From a virus: DNA of 39,781 bases. Below are positions 28,823 through 35,890 of this stretch, one piece after another; position 1 is the first letter of the stretch, and each line of letters begins with the position of its first letter. The notes under the pieces are model-generated. The model saw only the letters and a program-made list of their open reading frames with translations. It was not told where the DNA came from and did no database searches. A program made the position numbers and the translations under genes. The stretch is taken from positions 1 to 39,781 of IMG/VR virus record IMGVR_UViG_3300008448_000229. The stretch is one strand, 5' to 3'.

Positions 28823-28961
28823 TGGACAAATCCTCTAGCTGGGCCTTCGCCTTCGCGTCCTGCCGACCCTTGAGATAGATCGCGCCGATGGCGGCAACCG
28901 CAGCCCCGGCAGCGGCAATCCAGCGCCAGACGGGGGCCAGCAGCGACAGGAACAGGCTCAT
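28725..28961 (-). CDS. i-spanin (Rz-like)
   Basis: A 78-residue protein. MSLFLSLLAPVWRWIAAAGA then AVAAIGAIYLKGRQDAKAKA: a membrane anchor followed by a charged coiled-coil ectodomain (QLEDLSNANDIRRKGADARA). Shorter than lambda Rz (153) but of the right layout. The ATG overlaps the holin stop (ATGA); the 3' part overlaps the o-spanin gene by 98 bases. Confidence 0.8.
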   Translation of the reverse strand: MSLFLSLLAPVWRWIAAAGAAVAAIGAIYLKGRQDAKAKAQLEDLSNANDIRRKGADARANADVSPDGLRKSDGWRRD

Positions 28962-29182
28962 GGCGCGGGCTCGCGCTTCTGCCCGATGCGGATGACCCAG
29001 CCGATGATGCCCACGCCGAGCGGGACGATGGCCAACTCCAAAAGGTCCACCACTGGGGCCGAGATCAGATCCGCCACCGACTGCGGCAGGCTCAGCTTCG
29101 ACACGGCGTAGCTGAGAAACAGCGGCGTCACGACAAGCGCGATCTGCCGGGCGAACACCGGCCAACTGTTGATGAAGCTCAT
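28958..29182 (-). CDS. Holin candidate
   Basis: A 74-residue membrane protein: MSFINSWPVFARQIALVVTP, then two membrane segments (ALVVTPLFLSYAVS and LLELAIVPLGVGIIGWVI) and a basic end GQKREPAP. Position directly between endolysin and spanin genes makes it the best holin. The ATG lies two bases after the endolysin stop; earlier codons are in the endolysin frame region. Confidence 0.75.
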   Translation of the reverse strand: MSFINSWPVFARQIALVVTPLFLSYAVSKLSLPQSVADLISAPVVDLLELAIVPLGVGIIGWVIRIGQKREPAP

Positions 29183-29183
29183 G

Positions 29184-29975
29184 TCACTTGCCCTTGAACA
29201 GCGCGCCGAGCGCGGCAAACATGGCCTGCCAGAAGCCCTCGGAAGCCGGGGCCTGGTGCGTGCCATCGTTGCGGGTGGGGGCCGGCGCGGGGGAGCTGTA
29301 TGCACTTTCTGCATATTGCTCGACGGGCGCGGAAGGGGATGGTGGATTATCGGCGGATTTCGGGGCCGATGCAACCTCTGCGCCGTAGCCTGCGGCAATC
29401 AGCGCCTTTTCAAACGTCTTGGCGTGGCTGGCGATGAGGCTGGCCCTATCCGTGCCGTTGATGATGCGCCGGGCTCCGGCATAATCGGGCGGGCTCTTGT
29501 CGAGATAGTCGCGGTTGGCCTTGCCTGTGTACGAGCCGGTTTCCATGCCCCAGATCAGGATGCGGGCCGCAAGCGTCGGCTCGGCGGCGCGGTCAGGGTC
29601 TTTCTCCAGATCCACGCCAACATGCTTGCCGGCCTTGCGATAATTGCTGCGCCCGGTCAGTTGGACAAAGCCGCGACCGAAGAAGCGCGCACCATCGCCG
29701 CGCTGTGTGTTGCCGAGCGTCGCCGCCACCTTGGGACGGTTGCCGGCCATGTCATACATGCGGTGGAAATACTCGGTGCCGCCCATCTCCTTCAGGGTGG
29801 AGAAGCGGGCACTTTCGTGAAAGCTCGTCGCTAAGGCATAAGCCGCGTGCGATCGCGGCCACTCGGCGGCCTCTATAGCGTCCAGCAATGTCTCGATGTT
29901 GTAGACTTGGCCGGGCTTCAGCCCACTCGTAAACAGCGGGCCACGGATGGCCGAGAAAAACGCGCGTTTGTCCAT
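29184..29975 (-). CDS. Endolysin, glycoside hydrolase family 19 type
   Basis: A 263-residue cell-wall hydrolase. FHESARF (52-58) carries the first catalytic Glu54; MGGTEYFHRMYD and FFGRGFVQLTGRSNY are GH19 (chitinase-like lysozyme) core motifs, and the second Glu is probably near EMGGTEYF. It would cut peptidoglycan. The last 60 residues are a proline/serine linker and a hydrophobic helix (EGFWQAMFAALGALFKGK) which may hold the enzyme at the membrane. There is no N-terminal signal, so release depends on the holin. Confidence 0.9.
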   Translation of the reverse strand: MDKRAFFSAIRGPLFTSGLKPGQVYNIETLLDAIEAAEWPRSHAAYALATSFHESARFSTLKEMGGTEYFHRMYDMAGNRPKVAATLGNTQRGDGARFFGRGFVQLTGRSNYRKAGKHVGVDLEKDPDRAAEPTLAARILIWGMETGSYTGKANRDYLDKSPPDYAGARRIINGTDRASLIASHAKTFEKALIAAGYGAEVASAPKSADNPPSPSAPVEQYAESAYSSPAPAPTRNDGTHQAPASEGFWQAMFAALGALFKGK

Positions 29976-29998
29976 GATGATGCCTCAGGCTGGAAAGG

Positions 29999-30328
29999 TC
30001 AGGAGCCGTTCGGGCGCGCGTAGAAACAGCGCATGGTCGCCGGGTCGGGATAAATGCAGGCGAAGAACCGCTGCTCGCCGTCCATCGACACGCGGGCCTT
30101 GTCGAACGGCACGCGGTAGGTGTGCGTCATCACCTCTTTGGCCAGCATTGGATGATCTTGCGGGCGCAGGGTGATGACATAGCCTTGCGGCGTGACCTTC
30201 ACGGCCTCGTCGGGGATCGGCTGGCAGTCCTTATCGTTGCAGCACCACGGGTCGAACCAACTGTGAGCGCGTGCGGGATCAGTCCCCGGCCCAAGGATGA
30301 GCAGGAGCGACAACCAGAACAGTCTCAT
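29999..30328 (-). CDS. Secreted Cys-rich protein
   Basis: A 109-residue protein. MRLFWLSLLLILGPGTDPARA is a signal peptide; the mature part starts HSWFDPWCCNDKDCQPIPDE and has KVTPQGYVITLRPQDHP and a C-terminal FFACIYPDPATMRCFY. The HSW.DP.CC...DC start recurs in secreted proteins of alphaproteobacteria and their prophages. Six Cys suggest disulphides in the periplasm. It lies between tail-fibre genes and the endolysin, ahead of which a terminator is placed, and may be an accessory gene. Confidence 0.72.
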   Translation of the reverse strand: MRLFWLSLLLILGPGTDPARAHSWFDPWCCNDKDCQPIPDEAVKVTPQGYVITLRPQDHPMLAKEVMTHTYRVPFDKARVSMDGEQRFFACIYPDPATMRCFYARPNGS

Positions 30329-30339
30329 GATGCACCCAT

Positions 30340-30361
30340 AAAAAAACCGCCCTGAAGGCGG
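30340..30361 (-). terminator. Terminator after the tail-fibre genes
   Basis: On the minus strand CCGCC-TTCAG-GGCGG (a short GC stem) followed by seven T, just before the secreted-protein gene. Confidence 0.7.
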
Positions 30362-30389
30362 CGGGGACTGACGGCGGTGATGGGTGGCG

Positions 30390-30824
30390 CTATGCAACGG
30401 CCTCGATGCTGAAGCACGTGCCCGTCGATTTCAGGATTTGCAGCGCGTAACCGCAGTTTTGATACGGATGCACCTCGAAATAGTCGCCCTCGTTCACCTC
30501 GATCACATGCGAGATAGCTTCGTGATCTGTGGTGGTGTCCGTGATGGCGCGCAGATTGTTGGGCTGGACGCCGAAGCAGAACGCGCCGTTCTTCCAGATG
30601 ACGATCTGGCGGATGCCGACAGGCTCCAAAGCCCACACAAGAGAGGCTTTGACGCGGACGCGGTCAACACCGGCTGGAACGACAAGACGCTTCGCAGACG
30701 AATTGAACCAGCCGCCGACATCGTATTCGACATCATCGAATGCCGCTTTAGCGTAAGGGCTGGTTGCGTTGTTGGTGATGAATTGGTTGGTGCTGAGACC
30801 CAACAGAGCGCCGGAAAATGCCAT
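30390..30824 (-). CDS. Tail-fibre-associated beta-sandwich protein
   Basis: A 144-residue protein. MAFSGALLGLSTNQFITNNA, then AAFDDVEYDVGGWFNSSAKR, LVVPAGVDRVRVKASLVW and EGDYFEVHPYQNCGYAL give a C1q/TNF-like jelly-roll pattern (aFDdv.YD.gg.fn...krl.VPaGV..V). Such proteins form trimers at fibre tips and may contact the receptor. It follows the long fibre gene with a four-base gap. Confidence 0.7.
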   Translation of the reverse strand: MAFSGALLGLSTNQFITNNATSPYAKAAFDDVEYDVGGWFNSSAKRLVVPAGVDRVRVKASLVWALEPVGIRQIVIWKNGAFCFGVQPNNLRAITDTTTDHEAISHVIEVNEGDYFEVHPYQNCGYALQILKSTGTCFSIEAVA

Positions 30825-30828
30825 GTGC

Positions 30829-32121
30829 TTATGCTTTCAGTTCTTCAAGGACGAGGGTTGCCCGCATGGCTCCCCCAAGGAAACGGGCAGAGCTGGTGCC
30901 GTTCATGCGAACCGTTGCGGCGCTGGATGCTCCGATGCGTATTTCGACAGACTGCGAGGTCGTCGCTCCCGGCACGTATTCGAACTCTAAGACCATTGGG
31001 TATCGGTAATCGACCACGCCGACTGTCATCTGTTCGGCAGCAACGGCATTTGCTCCCCCGTTCACGAAGGCGGCAACGGTGACGTTGTTAGGCGCGGCGC
31101 TACAGGCAAACGTCCCCCGCCAGCGGATGCGAACGCGGTTTGTGGTACTTTTGGGCGTCAGAGCTACCGTGTTGATCGACGAGCCTTCCGTCACCTGCGG
31201 GATCGTGTCGTCGGAGGGGATCAGGGTCGTAAGCGCCGCGCTTGTGGTGTATTCGTTGTAGGCGCGGTCCACGACAAAGCCGCTAGGGAGGATGGTGTCG
31301 CGCACATCGGAGCCCGCCAACACTTCGGGAACGCCCGTGGCCGCTGTTTTCCTGCCGATGACAGACGCGGTGGTAATGTCAGCCTGCTTCGCGAGGGTGA
31401 CGGCCTTGTCGGCAATGCCGTCCGTGGCGACCTGCCCGAAGCCTAGCGCTGTGCCGGAGCGGCGCAGGACATGGCCATCAGTTCCGGCCGCGATATCGGC
31501 AACCGTGCCGGCAGTGTTCGCTGAGCGTCCGATGACGGATAGCGCAGCGCCGGGGCGCAACTGCTCATCCGCCACCAGCGCAATCGTCCACTTGCTGATG
31601 CCGTCCGAAATCAGCCGAGCGCCAGTGCGCGCCACATTCAGAACCGAAGTCGTCGCCCCGTTGATCGTGTCCGACGCCGAGCGGGTGATGGTCAGCGTAT
31701 TGGTCGAGCCGATGCCCGCAGCCTCGTCAATCACGTCGACGGCAGTGCCGCCCGCAACGTTCGCGGCAGCCGGCAGCGTCCACGTCCTGGGAGCCGTCAG
31801 CGACGCCGTGAGGGCCACAACGCGGTCGGTGGTGAGGATGGTGTAGTCGGCATCCCCGCGCGCCGTGCGCTGGCCTGCGGCGGGGAAGACGAGCTGATCG
31901 AGGCGAGCAAGCTCATAGGTGCCATCGGCCTGGCGATACACCACGATCTGAGCCGTTGCCGGATCTGCGATGCCGGGGGTCGGCGCGACGCCGGCATAGT
32001 CCAGCCCGATGGTTTTCGTTCCGGTGGCCGTCTCGATCCCGATACCCGTCCCCTCGGCAAGCGAGACGGGATAGGTCGGGACAAAGCGCACATTCATGAT
32101 GCGAGAGGGGAGCGTCGGCAT
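30829..32121 (-). CDS. Tail fibre/receptor-binding structural protein
   Basis: A 430-residue, Ala/Thr/Val-rich, beta-repeat protein. A strand-rich N-terminus (PVSLAEGTGIGIETATGTKT), a middle with ARTWTLPAAANVAGGTAVDV like fibre shafts, a segment DGIADKAVTLAKQADITTAS, and a C-terminal jelly-roll-like part (PKSTTNRVRIRWRGTFAC, EFEYVPGATTSQSVEIRIG). Likely part of the fibre that recognises the host. No enzymatic motif was seen. Confidence 0.72.
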   Translation of the reverse strand: MPTLPSRIMNVRFVPTYPVSLAEGTGIGIETATGTKTIGLDYAGVAPTPGIADPATAQIVVYRQADGTYELARLDQLVFPAAGQRTARGDADYTILTTDRVVALTASLTAPRTWTLPAAANVAGGTAVDVIDEAAGIGSTNTLTITRSASDTINGATTSVLNVARTGARLISDGISKWTIALVADEQLRPGAALSVIGRSANTAGTVADIAAGTDGHVLRRSGTALGFGQVATDGIADKAVTLAKQADITTASVIGRKTAATGVPEVLAGSDVRDTILPSGFVVDRAYNEYTTSAALTTLIPSDDTIPQVTEGSSINTVALTPKSTTNRVRIRWRGTFACSAAPNNVTVAAFVNGGANAVAAEQMTVGVVDYRYPMVLEFEYVPGATTSQSVEIRIGASSAATVRMNGTSSARFLGGAMRATLVLEELKA

Positions 32122-32460
32122 TTACAGGCCCTCAAGGATTGAGACGTGGAGAAGGATGATTTGCAGTTCCCGACCGTCCCGCTCCGCGAGAATGCCGCAC
32201 TGGTAGGTGGCCGCTTCGACGCTCGACAGCGTGTCAGGGGAGATGTCCCAGACCACGTATCCGGCCTCCGGGAAGGTCAGCGTCCCGTCAGCGGTGGAGG
32301 CGATTGTCGTCTCGGTGCTGTAGCCCTTGCGCCGCAGCTTCATGGTCGCGGTCGCGCCGGTCAGGTCGATGAGGGAGCCGTCTGTCGCGTCCGTCATCTT
32401 GACGCCTGCGAACCAATCGGCACGGTTGGACACGCCCTCGAATGGGCCTTGGAAGCTCAT
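32122..32460 (-). CDS. Small tail structural protein
   Basis: A 112-residue protein with strands LTGATATMKLRRKGYSTETT, AGYVVWDISPDTLSSVEAAT and YQCGILAERDGRELQIILLH then VSILEGL. The plan (A...LR..G, W.is...l..l..GtY...i....dG) is common in small fibre or baseplate proteins of many phages. It is inserted between the collar fibre and the long fibre genes. Confidence 0.68.
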   Translation of the reverse strand: MSFQGPFEGVSNRADWFAGVKMTDATDGSLIDLTGATATMKLRRKGYSTETTIASTADGTLTFPEAGYVVWDISPDTLSSVEAATYQCGILAERDGRELQIILLHVSILEGL

Positions 32461-32470
32461 GGGGCGATCC

Positions 32471-33556
32471 TCAGAGTTTGATGAGCCAGGTGACCAGCAG
32501 GAAGGGCGGCATGTTGTTGTGAGCGTCGCCGGAGCCGGATGCGGCGGTCGTGAAGCTGTGGGTGTGATCGCCGGTCGTGTTCGTGCCGAACGTGTGCGTA
32601 TGTGTGCCGTTCTGGTTGATGCTCAGAATGTGCGTGTGCGCGCCGCTGCTGTCGGTCGTGGTCGCGGCGTTCGGCGGGGCGAAGACAGAGCCGCCAGTCG
32701 TACCGCCAAGGCTGAGTGCGTTGGAAAACAGATAGCCATGGACATGCGCGCCATCGGAGAGGGTTGAGCCGGTGTGAGCGTGCAGTCCGTCCGCCGCAGT
32801 CGTGCCGGTGTGGGCATGGCTGCCGGATGAGCCTGTCGTGCCGGTGTGAGTGTGCGATGCCAGTTCAGCCGTGGTCAGCGTGTGCAGCGCCGCGCCGCCG
32901 CTCGCGCCAAGGGCGTCCGCCGAGCCAGACGCGAAGGTCACGCCAGCCAGCAACCCGGCAGGGCTGTTGCCCATCGAGTCCCGCCCAAATAGAGCCCGGC
33001 CCCGACCGCTCGGCAGTGCAATCGTCTTATTGGCTGCCCAATCCGCCGCAGCCGACGCGCCCCGCCCACCGGATACGGCTAGCGTGCTGTCGGCAGCCCA
33101 CAGGAACAGGAACAGCGCCTCTGTGTCGTCATTGGCCCGCTCGGTTGCGCCAGACGCTGCCGAACCGATGGTGCGGCCATTGAGGCGCACCCAGCCTGTC
33201 GGCGCTGCCGTTCCCCACGTCCAGCCGCCGATGCCGGTGGCGACCGTGATGCCCCCGCCGCCACCACCCCCGCCCGCCTCGACATCGCCGGGGATATTGT
33301 CAACGGTGTCGATCAGCGCGCCGCCGGGCGTCTTGATGATGGCCTTGTACGGGTTGCCCTGGCCCCAGATGTTGGGGAACTGCGCGTTTGCGTCCGACGC
33401 GATGTTGTCGGGATCGAACGGCGTGTTCAGGTCGCCGTCCTGATACATCGTGCGAGGCGTGTTTGTGCCCGCGTCGAAGAACGTGACCTTTGCTCCGACG
33501 ATGAACTCGCCCTGATAGCGGGCGATCTGTCGGGAGATGAGGGAGTAAAAGGCCAT
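32471..33556 (-). CDS. Tail fibre with HxH metal-needle repeats
   Basis: A 361-residue protein. FYSLISRQIARYQGEFIVGA, then KVTFFDAGTNTPRTMYQDGD and IASDANAQFPNIWGQGNPYK form a known podovirus fibre N-terminus that binds the tail. A Gly8 hinge and a collar-like domain (PTGWVRLNGRTIGSAASGAT) follow. Seven H-x-H motifs (HTH, HAH, HAH, HVH, HTH, HTH, HTH) lie in the last 130 residues; in T4 gp37, such motifs hold a row of iron ions in the fibre needle. Ends NMPPFLLVTWLIKL. I start at MAFYSL; upstream codons read through the terminator. Confidence 0.85.
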   Translation of the reverse strand: MAFYSLISRQIARYQGEFIVGAKVTFFDAGTNTPRTMYQDGDLNTPFDPDNIASDANAQFPNIWGQGNPYKAIIKTPGGALIDTVDNIPGDVEAGGGGGGGGITVATGIGGWTWGTAAPTGWVRLNGRTIGSAASGATERANDDTEALFLFLWAADSTLAVSGGRGASAAADWAANKTIALPSGRGRALFGRDSMGNSPAGLLAGVTFASGSADALGASGGAALHTLTTAELASHTHTGTTGSSGSHAHTGTTAADGLHAHTGSTLSDGAHVHGYLFSNALSLGGTTGGSVFAPPNAATTTDSSGAHTHILSINQNGTHTHTFGTNTTGDHTHSFTTAASGSGDAHNNMPPFLLVTWLIKL

Positions 33557-33567
33557 GGGCGGCTCAC

Positions 33568-33594
33568 AAAAAAAGCCGCCCGGTGAGGGGCGGC
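33568..33594 (-). terminator. Terminator before the tail-fibre genes
   Basis: On the minus strand GCCGCCC-CTCACC-GGGCGGC and seven T. The loop is the same CTCACC as at 3276 and 17573. It lies between the plus-strand cassette and the fibre genes. Confidence 0.85.
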
Positions 33595-33602
33595 TTGTGG
33601 GT

Positions 33603-33620
33603 AGGCAATTCGAAATGCCT
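33603..33620. promoter_or_regulatory. 18-bp near-palindrome ahead of the plus-strand cassette
   Basis: AGGCAATTCGAAATGCCT pairs at 16 of 18 positions about a TTCGAA centre. A half-site CGAATTGCCT recurs inverted at 33685-33694. The 175-base gap is AT-rich and would hold the promoter for 33769. Likely an operator; the GGCAATT part resembles half of the CI operator. Confidence 0.5.
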
Positions 33621-33768
33621 AAAAATACCAAGCCAAAACAATGACTTGCGACTTAGTGAAAACCCGGTTTGCCTATCTGCCTACCGAATTGCCTCTTGGC
33701 TGATTGAGCCGAGGAACTGGCAGCGTTTGCGCTAGACTCGCGAGGGCGCGTCAGGCAGGCTTGAACCC

Positions 33769-34056
33769 ATGAAACAGGTCATTCGAATTGCGTTGCTGCT
33801 CGCCGCAGCCGGGTTTTCAACAGCGGGCCATGCCGCTTGCTCTTGCACATGCGTCAACGGCCAGGTTCAGGCGATCTGCGAGAGCGCCATTGACTTGCGC
33901 CCGATCTGCTCGCCGCAGATTTGCCCACTTGTGCCGCCGTCCATCGCGCCATTGCAGACGCCTATGGTCCCGCCGGTTGGCACGTCCCATTGCCGGCAGG
34001 TTCAGGCTATCGACCGTTATTCCGGGCAGTATCAGTGGCGCACGGTGTGCCAGTGA
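33769..34056 (+). CDS. Secreted Cys-rich protein of the plus-strand cassette
   Basis: A 95-residue protein. MKQVIRIALLLAAAGFSTAG then HAACSC is a clear signal peptide. The mature part, CSCTCVNGQVQAICESAIDL then PICSPQICPLVPPSIAPLQT and GQYQWRTVC, has nine Cys and many Pro. Proteins with this C.C.CVNGQVQ.IC pattern occur in alphaproteobacterial genomes and prophages. It is transcribed against the late operon, with its own promoter region, so it is a likely lysogen-expressed accessory gene. Confidence 0.78.
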   Translation: MKQVIRIALLLAAAGFSTAGHAACSCTCVNGQVQAICESAIDLRPICSPQICPLVPPSIAPLQTPMVPPVGTSHCRQVQAIDRYSGQYQWRTVCQ

Positions 34057-34247
34057 TCCGCGCCATTCAAATTGCACTGCTGCTGGCCGTAATCATCCCG
34101 TTTGCGTGGGCCGTAAAAAGCGGCGTCTCGATGCTGCCCCGCGACTTGGTAATGATCGGGGCCGGTATTCCGATAGGGCTTGGCCTCTCAATGCTGCTTG
34201 ACAGGTGGGACGCCCGCATTCGTCAGCGTGACGGGACCGGCAACTGA
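34053..34247 (+). CDS. Small membrane protein of the plus-strand cassette, GTG start
   Basis: A 64-residue protein: (GTG) IRAIQIALLLAVIIPFAWAV, then MLPRDLVMIGAGIPIGLGLS. Two membrane segments with a basic end. The GTG overlaps the previous stop (GTGA). Its 3' end overlaps the end of the convergent ejection-protein gene by 25 bases, showing a tight insertion. May work with the secreted protein at the envelope. Confidence 0.68.
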   Translation: MIRAIQIALLLAVIIPFAWAVKSGVSMLPRDLVMIGAGIPIGLGLSMLLDRWDARIRQRDGTGN

Positions 34248-35890
34248 TCCGCCTGCGTCTGAGCGCCACCTTGCAATGCAGCGCGGACACGGCTTTCGAT
34301 GAGGGCGCGGACCTGAGGCGTCACGGTCTGGTTGCTGAGATAGCGCTGAACCGGGCCTGACCAGAGCGCACGCCCGAAAGCGCTGGGGCCAAGCGCAACG
34401 ATAGCCGCCATCATCGGATCGCCGGTCATCGCCGCTGTCGCGCCGCCGCCGCCTGCCATGCCGGTGATGAGGTTACGCTGGGCTGTTCCCGAATTGGGGA
34501 GCGGGGTCATGACGGCGTTGCCGGCGCGGGCCAGTTCCGCGAAATCACCCTGACCGCGCGCATAGGCTTCGCGATTATTCCCGCTTGCCGTTGCCGACCG
34601 AAGCGCCTGGGGCGTTATCAGCCCCTCGGCAGTGCCGGCTCCAGCGCCAGATGACGCTTTGGCGAGATCCTTCCAGTTCCCGTATTCGCTGCGGGCAGTA
34701 GCCCATGCAGCCGCATCGTCTGACCCCGCCGGGATCGAACGCACCATGCCGTTATCAAGCGCATTGCGCATGCCACGGATCGCGTCGGCGAAATCGGGGT
34801 CTGACTGGCGGTTATTGTTCGCCATGCGGGAAAGCCGCGAGCGTGCAGTTTGATATTCCGACCCCGGCATGACGCCGCCGCCGGCGCGGAACCGCTCGAC
34901 AATATCCGTGGCGAGGTTCCCAACGATCTGGCGCTGCTCCGCCGGCAAAACGCGATCATATTCGCGAAGCGTGGTGCCGAGGTCTTGCGCAAATTGCTGG
35001 TCTGCCCGCAGATTGTTGCGCGAAGACAGATCGCGGAATGTCTGGCCGATGCGGTCGTAATTGGCCTGCATATTATCAGGGGAAGCGCGGCCCGCACCGC
35101 CAGCGCGACGCATGGCAGCGTCGGTGAAAGCCTCAGCCTGGTCCGTCATCATCCGCTGACCGCCGCCGACGAAGGGCGCATCGCCCAGCACGCTCTCAGC
35201 ATACTGGAGCCCCTTGGAGCCGGTGCGCTGCCCTGCCGATAGCGGGACGCCCTCGCGGGTCAGCGTGTCGATCATGGCCTGCCGCTCCGGCGGGATTGTC
35301 ATGGGCGTCACGGCTCGTCCTGTCAGCGCTCCGATGCCCCGCGCAGCAACGGGAACAGCCGCGCCGACTGCCGCTCCTGTCACAGCGCCTTGCCCGGCTC
35401 CAAGCAAGCGCGCGTCAAGCCCGCCCTCGGCATTTGCACCGCCAGAAACCGCGCCATATGCCGCGCCTTCAACCGCGCCTGCCCGAACCATCTGCGGCAG
35501 CGTCATCCCCTGACGCATCAGTGTTGCGCCGCTGCGAGCAAGGCCGAGGCCCGTTCCCATGCCGCCCGCAATTTCTGCCGCCGTCGCCGTGATCGGGTTG
35601 GCCTCGCGGCCCGCTTTCTCCTTGCCGCGAAACTCCGAGACGCCGCGCTCGTAACCTGCGCCGAAGCCCTCCCCGGTAAACAGCCCCTTGACGCCTTGCG
35701 TGAGACCGTAGCTCTCATCAGCGAGGCCCATGGTCAGGCCGGATACGCCACTGCGCAAAGCCGTCTCCCCCATGCCGGGGCGCGCGTCTGCCGGCTTGGG
35801 GACGAGATCAGCGAAGGGGCTGCCCGGCGCAGACACAGACGGCGCGCTAGGCCCGCTCGCCTTGGGGATCAGGTCGTCAAAAGCGCCCAT
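34223..35890 (-). CDS. Ejection (internal virion) protein, P22 gp16-like position
   Basis: A 555-residue protein. MGAFDDLIPKASGPSAPSVS begins a low-complexity N-terminus with a repeated F.DL.PK motif (FDDLIPK, FADLVPK). A Gly/Ala-rich membrane-active section (AAEIAGGMGTGLGLARSGAT, QGAVTGAAVGAAVPVAARG) follows. Then a long helical part (FRDLSSRNNLRADQQFAQDL) and an Ala/Gly-rich end. P22 gp16 and gp20 have like composition; they leave the head first and form the route for DNA across the envelope. Family identity is by composition and position. Confidence 0.72.
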   Translation of the reverse strand: MGAFDDLIPKASGPSAPSVSAPGSPFADLVPKPADARPGMGETALRSGVSGLTMGLADESYGLTQGVKGLFTGEGFGAGYERGVSEFRGKEKAGREANPITATAAEIAGGMGTGLGLARSGATLMRQGMTLPQMVRAGAVEGAAYGAVSGGANAEGGLDARLLGAGQGAVTGAAVGAAVPVAARGIGALTGRAVTPMTIPPERQAMIDTLTREGVPLSAGQRTGSKGLQYAESVLGDAPFVGGGQRMMTDQAEAFTDAAMRRAGGAGRASPDNMQANYDRIGQTFRDLSSRNNLRADQQFAQDLGTTLREYDRVLPAEQRQIVGNLATDIVERFRAGGGVMPGSEYQTARSRLSRMANNNRQSDPDFADAIRGMRNALDNGMVRSIPAGSDDAAAWATARSEYGNWKDLAKASSGAGAGTAEGLITPQALRSATASGNNREAYARGQGDFAELARAGNAVMTPLPNSGTAQRNLITGMAGGGGATAAMTGDPMMAAIVALGPSAFGRALWSGPVQRYLSNQTVTPQVRALIESRVRAALQGGAQTQADQLPVPSR

